From NCBI RefSeq assembly GCF_024594815.1, contig NZ_JANJOU010000037.1, forward strand, positions 1 to 58,958: DNA of 58,958 bases, written 5' to 3'. The position numbers were made by a program, and so were the translations under genes. Below the pieces are notes generated by a model. The model had not been told where the DNA came from. It saw only the letters and a program-made list of their open reading frames with translations, and searched no databases. Of this stretch, positions 42,778-49,883 are shown one piece after another. Origin of the DNA: Roseomonas populi. Lineage in GTDB: Bacteria > Pseudomonadota > Alphaproteobacteria > Acetobacterales > Acetobacteraceae. Numbering within the stretch: the stretch's first letter is position 1; the number at the start of each line of letters is the position of its first letter.

Positions 42778-43845
42778 CTAGTCGGCCGCCGGCGGCTCGC
42801 CGGCCCAGGCGCGGCGGAGCAGGGCCGTTAGCGAGGCCGCGTCGGGCGTTCGGGGGTTGGGATAGGTGCTCTCCAGCGTCAGCCGGACGGCGGTGGCAAT
42901 TCCCTCCTCGGGCATGCCGAGGTCGCGCAGCGTGCGGGGGGTGCCGAGGCGGGCAGCCAGCACGGCGAAACCCACGCCGGCATCTTCCGTGCCGAGGGCG
43001 CGGGCCGCGCGGCCCATGGCCTCCGGCGCCGCGGGCGCGTTGTAGGCGGCGACGTGCGGCAGGACGACGGCGTGGGTTTCCGCGTGTGACAGGTCAAAGG
43101 TGCCGCCGAGGACGTGGCAGAGCTTGTGGTGCAGCGCCATCCCGACCGCGCCGAGGCAGGTGCCGCAGAGCCAGGCGCCGTAGAGAGCGCCGGCCCGCGC
43201 CTCCTCGTCCCGCGGGTTCCCGAGGATGGCGGGCAAGGTGGCGCCAAGAGCGCGGATCCCCTCCTCCGCCATGAGGGAGACGACCGGGTTCGCATCGTGC
43301 GCGTAGAGCGCCTCCACCGCGTGGGCGATCGCGTTCAGGCCGGAGGTGGCGGAAAGGGCAGGGGAAAGGGACAGGGTCAGCTCGGGGTCGTAGATCACTA
43401 CCTCCGGCAGCACCTTCGGGGAGCGGAGGGTACTCTTCATTCCACCCTCGGTCTGGCCGAGGATCGACGTCACCTCGGATCCCGCATAGGTCGTGGGGAT
43501 GACGACCTGCGGCAGGTCGGTCCGGAGCGCCAGGGCCTTGGCAAGACCCGTCGTGGAGCCGCCGCCGACGGCGACGAGCACGTCGCAAGCCGCTTCCCGC
43601 ACCGCCTCCAGGGCGCGCTCCGTCACCTCTAGCGGCGTGTGCATCGCCGCACCGCTGAAGCCTGCGACGAGGACGCCATCGAGCGGCGCGGCGATCCGTG
43701 CGGCCATCTCGCGCTGATCGGGTGTGGAGAGCAGCATCGCGCGACGTGCGCCGAGGGCGGCAACCTCTGCCGGCAGCTCGGCCGCTCGTCCCGCCCCGAA
43801 CAGCACCCGGGCTGGAAGGGGAGCATAGGTGAAGGACGCAGTCAC
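42778..43845 (-). CDS. Maleylacetate reductase (iron-containing alcohol dehydrogenase family)
   Basis: A 355-residue protein. It has VLFGAGRAAELPAEV at the N-terminus, DVLVAVGGGSTTGLAKALAL for NAD(P)H binding, VIPTTYAGSEVTSILGQTEGG, and the metal/substrate region ATSGLNAIAHAVEALYA with LHHKLCHVLGGTFDLSHAETHAVVLPH. These are hallmarks of maleylacetate reductase, which converts maleylacetate to 3-oxoadipate after hydroxyquinol ring cleavage. It lies 11 bases before the dioxygenase gene and overlaps the preceding SnoaL-like gene by 4 bases. Confidence 0.9.
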   Translation of the reverse strand: MTASFTYAPLPARVLFGAGRAAELPAEVAALGARRAMLLSTPDQREMAARIAAPLDGVLVAGFSGAAMHTPLEVTERALEAVREAACDVLVAVGGGSTTGLAKALALRTDLPQVVIPTTYAGSEVTSILGQTEGGMKSTLRSPKVLPEVVIYDPELTLSLSPALSATSGLNAIAHAVEALYAHDANPVVSLMAEEGIRALGATLPAILGNPRDEEARAGALYGAWLCGTCLGAVGMALHHKLCHVLGGTFDLSHAETHAVVLPHVAAYNAPAAPEAMGRAARALGTEDAGVGFAVLAARLGTPRTLRDLGMPEEGIATAVRLTLESTYPNPRTPDAASLTALLRRAWAGEPPAAD

Positions 43846-44441
43846 AGCGGCCGGCCTGCAAGCCAGGACTTGCCGCGGTCGTAGAGGGCCTCAACCTCCG
43901 GCCCTTTCAGCCCGGGCATGTCCGCCTTTACCGGGTAGCCGATTTTGGACTGGATATAGGCAAGGTGGCGGTAGCCCACGGGAAAGCGCGCCAGCAGCGC
44001 CGGATCCAGCGGGACGGCCCTGCCGGGGATCAGCGGGTCCATCCGGTCCTTCTCGTAAATGGGCTGGCGCAGCAAGAGGCCCCAGCGGCCATCCCGCTTC
44101 TCCAAAAAATCGTAGAAGCGACCGGTGCAGACCACGTCCACTTCCACCTCGTGGACGGTCGTGCGCTGCGAGATCGTCATCTTCGTCTGGGCGATCGCAC
44201 GCTCACCACGAAGGTCAGCCGAATGCCCTCCGAGGAAGTGCAGGATCGAGACGCCCTTGTCCCAGCCGGTCCTGGACGCCGCGATGAACTCGTCGGCAGT
44301 GCCCTGGACCCAGGTGGCCATCATCACTCCGTCATCGTGCCAGACGGTCCGGAACCGCTCCCAGTCGCCGGCGTCCCGCCAGACCGCCCAGTTCTCGATC
44401 AATTCGCGGATGGCCAGCTTGTCCATTGCCAGGTCCGGCAT
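43842..44441 (-). CDS. SnoaL-like/NTF2-fold protein
   Basis: A 199-residue cone-shaped alpha+beta protein from ATG 44441 behind GGAGGAA. LAIRELIENWAVWRDAGDWERFRTVWHDDGVM opens the SnoaL-like domain, and KMTISQRTTVHEVEVDVVCTGRFYDFLEKRDGRWGLLLRQ completes the sheet. Roles in this fold range from dehydratase and isomerase to a ring-hydroxylase beta-like subunit, so the reaction cannot be assigned. It is the first gene of the hydroxyquinol-type operon and is divergent from IclR. Confidence 0.75.
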   Translation of the reverse strand: MPDLAMDKLAIRELIENWAVWRDAGDWERFRTVWHDDGVMMATWVQGTADEFIAASRTGWDKGVSILHFLGGHSADLRGERAIAQTKMTISQRTTVHEVEVDVVCTGRFYDFLEKRDGRWGLLLRQPIYEKDRMDPLIPGRAVPLDPALLARFPVGYRHLAYIQSKIGYPVKADMPGLKGPEVEALYDRGKSWLAGRPL

Positions 44442-44483
44442 GGGTTCCTCCACCTTGGCACCGGCTCGCCGTACCATGTATGT

Positions 44484-44563
44484 GAACGATTCAGAAGAAT
44501 GAACTTGCACTGTCGGGTTTGCCGACTTAGACCCCCCCCGTCAAGCACGAATGGGAACGGTTC
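44484..44563. promoter_or_regulatory. Two GAACGRTTCA sites in the IclR divergon
   Basis: GAACGATTCA begins at 44484 and GAACGGTTCA at 44555, the latter running into the IclR ATG at 44564. Each is a GAAC/GTTC-like inverted repeat around one base, perfect in the second copy. They flank the 122-base gap between the two divergent operons, one near each start, as expected for an autoregulating IclR protein. Confidence 0.42.
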
Positions 44564-45364
44564 ATGGATATGAACTTCCGCCTAGCTACGGATCCCGCAT
44601 CTGGCGCCGTCAAGTCCGCTGGGCGCGTGCTCGACCTTTTCGAGCTCCTGGCCCGCTACGACCGCGAGGTCCCGCATGCCGAGATCGCCGAGGGCCTTGG
44701 CATTCCCCGGAGCAGCCTCACGCAACTGCTCAAGGACTTGGTGGCCCGCGGCTACGTCGCCTTCCACGCGCCCAGCCGTGGCTACCGCCTCGGGCCGGCC
44801 TTCGCGGCACTCGCCCGACATGTCGGGGCCAGCGAGGACCTGATCGGGCTCGCCGAGCCCTTCTTGCGCGAACTTACGGAGCGGACGGGCGAATCCTCCG
44901 CCCTCAACCGCCTCAAGGGATGGCAGGCCGAGGTGGTTGCCACCGTGAACGGGCCGCATCGCCTCGTCACCCATATGCGCCTGGGCGACCTCGCACCGCT
45001 CTACGCAACCTCGGGGGGCAAGGTCATCCTGGCCAGCCTGACCGACGCCGAGATCGACACCTATCTCGCCAGCACCGTTCTCGAGCCGGTCACCCCGGAC
45101 ACGATCGTCTCGAAGGATGCCCTGCGGAAGGAACTCGATGCGGCGCGCCGGGATGGTGTCGCCTTCTCCTTCGGAGAGTTCACGCCCGGTATCGTCGGTA
45201 TCGGCGCCCCGATTCTTTCCGCCACGGGGCAGCCTCTCGGCTCGCTCAACGTCGCCATGCCCAGCATCCGCTACAGCCCGGAGGCCCGGGCCAGGGTGAC
45301 AGAGGCCATTCGCCGCGCCACGCGGGAGATTTCACGGCGCGCCAGTCGCGCACCGGCCGACTAG
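44564..45364 (+). CDS. IclR-family transcriptional regulator
   Basis: A 266-residue regulator. The HTH is VPHAEIAEGLGIPRSSLTQLLKDLVARGYV near residues 35-65. The effector domain has ATSGGKVILASLTDAEIDTYL, GEFTPGIVGIGAPILSATGQPLGSLNVAMP and a Ser/Arg-rich tail. It is divergent from the SnoaL > maleylacetate reductase > dioxygenase operon and heads a plus-strand set with a Bug gene 42 bases later. IclR proteins such as PcaR and CatR-like regulators frequently govern aromatic-ring pathways, which fits. Confidence 0.92.
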   Translation: MDMNFRLATDPASGAVKSAGRVLDLFELLARYDREVPHAEIAEGLGIPRSSLTQLLKDLVARGYVAFHAPSRGYRLGPAFAALARHVGASEDLIGLAEPFLRELTERTGESSALNRLKGWQAEVVATVNGPHRLVTHMRLGDLAPLYATSGGKVILASLTDAEIDTYLASTVLEPVTPDTIVSKDALRKELDAARRDGVAFSFGEFTPGIVGIGAPILSATGQPLGSLNVAMPSIRYSPEARARVTEAIRRATREISRRASRAPAD

Positions 45365-45406
45365 CCGCAGCGTGACGACCATCCGGAATAGGGAGGAACC
45401 AGAGAA

Positions 45407-46381
45407 ATGATCTCACGTCGTGAGCTGAGCGCGGCTGCGCTCGGATCCCTCGGCCTGTCCGTCGCCCCAGCCCGCGCTCAGGACCTGCCGCGCGGGCCCG
45501 TCACCCTCGTTGTTCCATGGGCACCTGGTGGCTCGGCCGACTCGCTGTCGCGGCTCCTCGCGCAGCAACTCTCGGCCGATCTCGGCCAATCCTTCGTGGT
45601 GGAGAACCGCCCCGGCGCGTCCGGCCTCGTCGGCCATTCCTACGTCGCGCGCGCCCGGCCGGACGGGTCGGTCCTCCTCTTCGCGGCCTGCGCGACCTTC
45701 GTCATGGTCCCGCACCTCCTGCCTGTGCCCTATGACGGGGACAGAGCCTTCGCGCCAATCGGGACAATCCTGTCCAACCCGCTTCTGTTCTGTGCTGCCC
45801 CGAGATCCGGCATCCGGGACATCCAGAGTTTGATCGCGCGCGCCAAGGCGGAGCAGGGGAAGATGAGCTACGGCTCGGCGGGGGCGGGCAGTTCGACCCA
45901 CCTGGCCATCGAGCTGCTGCTTAGCATGTCCGGCGCTCCCGTGACCGAGGTGAGCTACCGCGGGAACGCGCCCGCTATGCAGGCCGTGCTGGCAGGGGAG
46001 GTCGCCTTCACCAGCGTGGACGCCCTCGTCGCACTACCCTTCGTCCGGTCGGGCGACCTCGCGCCGCTCGCCGTATCGACCACCTGGCGCAGCCCGGTCC
46101 TCCCCGAGGTGCCCACCGTCGCGGAATCCGGCTACCCGGAATACGAGTGCGCCACGGACTTCGCCCTTCTCGCACCCGCCGGAACGCCCGCCCCCGTCGT
46201 CGCCCGCCTGCACGCGGCGGTGAAGACGGCGCTCGCGAAGCCCGAGCTGCAGGAGAAGCTGACGCAGCAATCCGTGGTGGCCGCCATCGGGGAGCCGCAG
46301 GACTTCCCGACCTATGTGGAGCGCGAGAGCGCGAAGTGGGGCGGGCTGATCCGCGCACGGGGCATCCGGGTGCAGCAGTAG
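45407..46381 (+). CDS. TTT (Bug) solute-binding protein
   Basis: A 324-residue receptor behind GGGAGGAACC. MISRRELSAAALGSLGLSVAPARAQ is the leader. LVVPWAPGGSADSLSRLLA, FVVENRPGASGLVGHSYVA, EVSYRGNAPAMQAVLAGEVAF and PTVAESGYPEYECATDFALLAP follow. It resembles the receptor at 39211-40185 over much of its length (both have YRGxAPAxQAV and end xLIRARGIxVQ), so the two arms of this divergon may carry paralogous receptors for related compounds. Confidence 0.9.
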   Translation: MISRRELSAAALGSLGLSVAPARAQDLPRGPVTLVVPWAPGGSADSLSRLLAQQLSADLGQSFVVENRPGASGLVGHSYVARARPDGSVLLFAACATFVMVPHLLPVPYDGDRAFAPIGTILSNPLLFCAAPRSGIRDIQSLIARAKAEQGKMSYGSAGAGSSTHLAIELLLSMSGAPVTEVSYRGNAPAMQAVLAGEVAFTSVDALVALPFVRSGDLAPLAVSTTWRSPVLPEVPTVAESGYPEYECATDFALLAPAGTPAPVVARLHAAVKTALAKPELQEKLTQQSVVAAIGEPQDFPTYVERESAKWGGLIRARGIRVQQ

Positions 46382-46402
46382 CGTCGCGGAAGGGAGGTGC
46401 GG

Positions 46403-47446
46403 GTGTCACTAGCTGTTGCGGTTGTCGGAGCCGGGGTCATCGGCCGGACCCACATCAGGATCCTGCGGGAGATGCCGGCATCCCAGGCGCGGCTTGCCGC
46501 CGTCGTCGATCCGACGGAGGCGGGCGCGAGGCTGGCCGCCGAGGCGGGCGTGCCGCACTTTACGGATACGGACGCCATGCTCGACGCCGTGCGACCGGAC
46601 GGTGCGGTGATCGCCACGCCGAACGCGCTGCACGTCCCGGGCATCCGAGCCTGCCTGGCGCGCGGCGTCGCCGTTCTCGTGGAGAAGCCGCTCGCGGATG
46701 ACCTGGAGGAGGCGTTGGCCGCGGCGGAGGAAGCGGAGCTGACAGGGGTGCCGCTGCTCGTCGGGCATTACCGGCGCCACAATCCCGTTCTCGGTGAGGC
46801 GCGCGCGCTGATCCGGGGCGGGCGGCTGGGGCGGCTCCTCACCGTCAGCGCGGACTCTCTGGTGATGAAGCCCGACAGCTACTTCGATGTCGCCTGGCGG
46901 CGCGAGCCCGGCGGCGGGCCCGTGCTGATCAATCTCGTCCACGACATCGACGCGCTGCGCTACCTCTGCGGCGAGATCGAGACCGTGCAGGCCATGACGG
47001 GGCATGCAGCACGCGGCTTCGCGGTGGAGGACAGCGCGGCCGTGCTGCTGCGCTTCCGCTCCGGCGCGCTCGCGACCCTGACCCTGTCGGACGCCGTGCC
47101 GTCGCCCTGGTGCTGGGACCAGACTGTAGGGGAGAACTCGGCCTTCGTCCGGCACGACGCGAACGCCTACCGACTTTGCGGTACGAAGGCCTCGCTGGAG
47201 ATCCCGGGAATGACCATGTGGCGCTACGCCGGTGAGCGGGGATGGAGCGAGCCGCTGGCGCGCGAAGTCTTGGATGTTCCGGCGCGCGATCCGCTCGTGG
47301 AGCAGATGCGCCACTTCCTGCGGGTGATTCGGCGCGAGGAGGTTCCGCTGGTCACCGGCCGGGACGGTGCGGCGACCCTGGCCGCGACCCTGGCCGTGCA
47401 CCGCTCCGCCACGACTGGAGAGGCGATCCGCCCCTATGCGTCGTGA
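46403..47446 (+). CDS. Gfo/Idh/MocA-family oxidoreductase
   Basis: A 347-residue NAD(P)-dependent enzyme. GTG 46403 lies 5 bases after GGGAGG; another GTG at 46397 is too close. The Rossmann start VAVVGAGVIGRTHIRILREM and the VLVEKPLADDLEEAL motif, with its catalytic Lys, are diagnostic, and LINLVHDIDALRYLCGEIE gives the second active-site segment. These enzymes oxidise or reduce cyclitols and sugars, for example inositol dehydrogenase. It fits a pathway feeding cyclic polyols into the divergent operon. Confidence 0.88.
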   Translation: MSLAVAVVGAGVIGRTHIRILREMPASQARLAAVVDPTEAGARLAAEAGVPHFTDTDAMLDAVRPDGAVIATPNALHVPGIRACLARGVAVLVEKPLADDLEEALAAAEEAELTGVPLLVGHYRRHNPVLGEARALIRGGRLGRLLTVSADSLVMKPDSYFDVAWRREPGGGPVLINLVHDIDALRYLCGEIETVQAMTGHAARGFAVEDSAAVLLRFRSGALATLTLSDAVPSPWCWDQTVGENSAFVRHDANAYRLCGTKASLEIPGMTMWRYAGERGWSEPLAREVLDVPARDPLVEQMRHFLRVIRREEVPLVTGRDGAATLAATLAVHRSATTGEAIRPYAS

Positions 47447-48395
47447 CACGATGAGCCCCCACGCTGCTCTCGCGCGCCGGTCCCTGCTGGCTGGCGCGTC
47501 GGCGCTGCCAGGGATGGCGGTACACTCCCTGGCGCAGGTCTCCCCCTCCCCAGCCCGGCCCGCACGGGCATCGGCGGGGTTCGAGGCCCGCTCGACGGAC
47601 GGCACGGTGCTGAGGGGCGACGCTCAGGGCGATCCTGCGGCGCCTGAGATCCTGTTCATCCATGGCTTGCGCCAGAGCCGCCTGAGCTGGGAGCGGCAGT
47701 TCGCCGATCCAGCCCTGTCCGGCTTCCGCCTGGTGCGGTTCGATCTGCGTAGCCACGGCGACTCCGACAAGCCGTCCGCACCCGCGGCTTACGCCGATGC
47801 CGATCGCTGGGCGGAGGACGTGGCGGCAGTGATCTTCGCCGCCGATCTCCGCCGCCCGGTGCTGGTGGGATGGTCGCTCGGCGGCTACGTGGCCGGTGCC
47901 TACCTGCGCCAGCAGGGTGCGGGGCGGGTGGCGGGAAGCAACCTCGTCGATGCGGTCAGCAAGCTGTCGCCCGACCTCCTGATGTTCCTGGCCGGCCGCT
48001 TCGCGCGGAGCACCAGCTCCCACGACCTCGCTGAGCGCGTAGCGGAAACGGCGGAATTCCTGACTGCCTGCTTCCATCGTCCTCCCACCGGTGCCGATCT
48101 GCACCGCATGCTCGTCGTCAACGGCATGACGACGCGCGCGGTGAACGAGGGCTTCACCGCCGCGGAGGTGACGGACCTCGAGCCGACCTTTCAGGCCTAT
48201 GCTGGCCCGGTCCTGGTGACCCACGGCGCGCACGACGCGCTGGTGCGCCTGGCGATGTCGGAGCACATCGCGGCGCAACGGCCCGGACGGCGCCTCTCGG
48301 TCTTCCCGGAGAGCGGGCACACGCCCTTTTGGGAAGAGCAGGACCGCTATGGGCGGGAACTGGCCGCTTTCGTGATGACCGCCGCCAAGGGCTGA
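47436..48395 (+). CDS. Alpha/beta hydrolase with export leader
   Basis: A 319-residue protein from ATG 47436, overlapping the oxidoreductase by 11 bases. LARRSLLAGASALPGMAVHSLAQ is a likely Tat-type leader. ILFIHGLRQSRLSWERQ is the oxyanion region, VGWSLGGY holds Ser147, THGAHDALVRL the acid and ESGHTPFWEEQDRY the His. The predicted export places this hydrolysis in the periplasm, near the Bug receptor. The substrate is unknown. Confidence 0.83.
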   Translation: MRRDTMSPHAALARRSLLAGASALPGMAVHSLAQVSPSPARPARASAGFEARSTDGTVLRGDAQGDPAAPEILFIHGLRQSRLSWERQFADPALSGFRLVRFDLRSHGDSDKPSAPAAYADADRWAEDVAAVIFAADLRRPVLVGWSLGGYVAGAYLRQQGAGRVAGSNLVDAVSKLSPDLLMFLAGRFARSTSSHDLAERVAETAEFLTACFHRPPTGADLHRMLVVNGMTTRAVNEGFTAAEVTDLEPTFQAYAGPVLVTHGAHDALVRLAMSEHIAAQRPGRRLSVFPESGHTPFWEEQDRYGRELAAFVMTAAKG

Positions 48396-48406
48396 GGGAA
48401 GACGCC

Positions 48407-49345
48407 GTGCAACAGGTCATGGGGGGCTATCCCCCCTTCTTCCCCTCCTTCCAGGCCCTGGACGTCGAGGCCGGAGGGGTCCGCTTCGCCGGAGTCACCG
48501 GCGGTACGGGTTCGCCGCTGCTGTTGTTGCACGGCTTCCCGGAGTCGCATATCGCTTGGCGCAAGGTCGCCCCCGCACTGGCAAGACAGCACACGCTCAT
48601 CATCCCGGATTTGCCGGGCTACGGTGCGAGCAGGACGCGCGAAACCACCCCGCGCTGGACCAAACGGCGCGTGGGCGAGGCGCTGGTTGCCCTGATGCGG
48701 GTCCTGAGACATGAGCGCTTCGCCCTCGCCGGACATGACCGCGGCGCGAGGGCCGGGTACCGGCTAGTGCTTGATCATCCCGGTATCGTCACGCGGTTTG
48801 CCTCTCTGGCAGTGATCCCGACGTTGGATGCGCTGGAAGGCGTCGACCATCGGTTCGCGCGGAACAACTACCACTGGTTTCTGATGGCCCAGGCGCCCTC
48901 CATCGCCGAGGCCATGCTGGCCGCCGCCCCCGACGCTGTGCTGGACCGTGAGTTCGCGTCCAAGCACGCCGCGGGTGCCGAGGTGATCGAGGACGCGGCC
49001 CGCGCGGCATATTATGCGGCGTTCCGCGATCCGGGCGTCCGCCACGCCATGTGCGAGGATTATCGCGCAGCCCTCGAGGAAGATCTGGCCGCGGACAGTA
49101 CCGACCGGAAGGCTGGACGCCGCCTTGACTGCGCTGTGCTGGCGCTGTGGCCGCAGGCACAGGAAGCGCCGGGCAGGCCGCGTCCGGCAGAGGTGTGGAA
49201 GCGCTGGGCCGCCGATGTCAGCGAGGGCGTGACGACGGGCCACCACCTGCAGGCCGAGGATCGCCCCGAAGAAGTGTGTAGGGCCTTGCTGCGGTTTTTC
49301 GGAGCAGAGGCGGCGCACTCGCACGAAGCAGGGCTGGAGGGCTGA
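48407..49345 (+). CDS. Fluoroacetate dehalogenase-like alpha/beta hydrolase
   Basis: A 312-residue protein with GTG start at 48407 behind GAGGGAAG. LLLHGFPESHIAWRKVAP and GHDRGARAGYRL give nucleophile Asp111 with Arg112 and Arg115, the carboxylate clamp of fluoroacetate dehalogenases. NYHWFLMAQ gives His156/Trp157 and CEDYRA gives Tyr219, the fluoride pocket. GHHLQAED supplies His280. The positions match the known enzyme closely. The place where I recall the triad Asp (LDxxPT) reads LAVIPT here, so Ala135 may replace it. Without that acid, activity could be reduced or the enzyme may use another acid such as Asp141. Confidence 0.78.
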   Translation: MQQVMGGYPPFFPSFQALDVEAGGVRFAGVTGGTGSPLLLLHGFPESHIAWRKVAPALARQHTLIIPDLPGYGASRTRETTPRWTKRRVGEALVALMRVLRHERFALAGHDRGARAGYRLVLDHPGIVTRFASLAVIPTLDALEGVDHRFARNNYHWFLMAQAPSIAEAMLAAAPDAVLDREFASKHAAGAEVIEDAARAAYYAAFRDPGVRHAMCEDYRAALEEDLAADSTDRKAGRRLDCAVLALWPQAQEAPGRPRPAEVWKRWAADVSEGVTTGHHLQAEDRPEEVCRALLRFFGAEAAHSHEAGLEG

Positions 49346-49669
49346 ACAGGGCCTCGTCGGGGTTCATGATACAGGGCCTCTTCGTAAGGCGCAGCTTCCT
49401 CCTGCGCTTACCCGGAGAGGTCCCGATGCGCATACGATCCATCGGCCCGCGCGGCGCCGTTCGTCATGGTCATCAAACACGAGGGCGGCCCGATGGAGCG
49501 GAAGTATCGCCCCGAGGCAGATCGCCGGTGCCTGCGGGTGTGGGGACGCAGCTATCCTTCGGCGCGCCTTCGTCCAAAGGATGGGTGCGACGCCGAAGGC
49601 CGCCGGGGGTTTAGTCGCTCGGGGTCCCCGGCGGAAAGGGCCACTGGTTGGCACGCCTGACTGCTGCCA
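49346..49669. other. Intergenic stretch without recognisable gene
   Basis: These 324 bases lie between the dehalogenase-like gene and the relic hydrolase on the opposite strand. Open frames on both strands give no family match. A short frame at 49364-49654 (minus strand) contains LGAILPLHRAALVFDDHDER but I cannot assign it. Confidence 0.45.
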
Positions 49670-49883
49670 TTAACCGTCGAACCGACCGAACCAGTCGATC
49701 ATGGGTTGCGGTTTGCCGGGCAGTTAGCTGTGGACATCAAAGTGCCGATCCGTGCCCTCGATCCAGATGAGTTCCTTCTGTTCGGCCGGCATGGCGTCGA
49801 AAATGGCCTGCACGTCGTCAGGCGTGGTCAGGGTGTCGTTCCGGACCTGCAGGAGCAGCGTCGGTGTCAGTTTTCCTCATCGA
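49670..49883 (-). pseudogene. C-terminal remnant of an alpha/beta hydrolase
   Basis: On the minus strand the sequence reads LTPTLLLQVRNDTLTTPDDVQ, AIFDAMPAEQKELIWIEGTDRH and FDVHS, then an internal TAA, then LPGKPQPMIDWFGRFDG and a final TAA. This is the end of a DLH/BAAT-like hydrolase, where QVRxDxLTxPxDVQ and IEGTxRRFD hold the acid and final strand. The N-terminal part is absent: homology stops at the ISL3 end at 49884 and no matching N-terminus is seen beyond the element, so a deletion probably accompanied the insertion. Confidence 0.65.
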
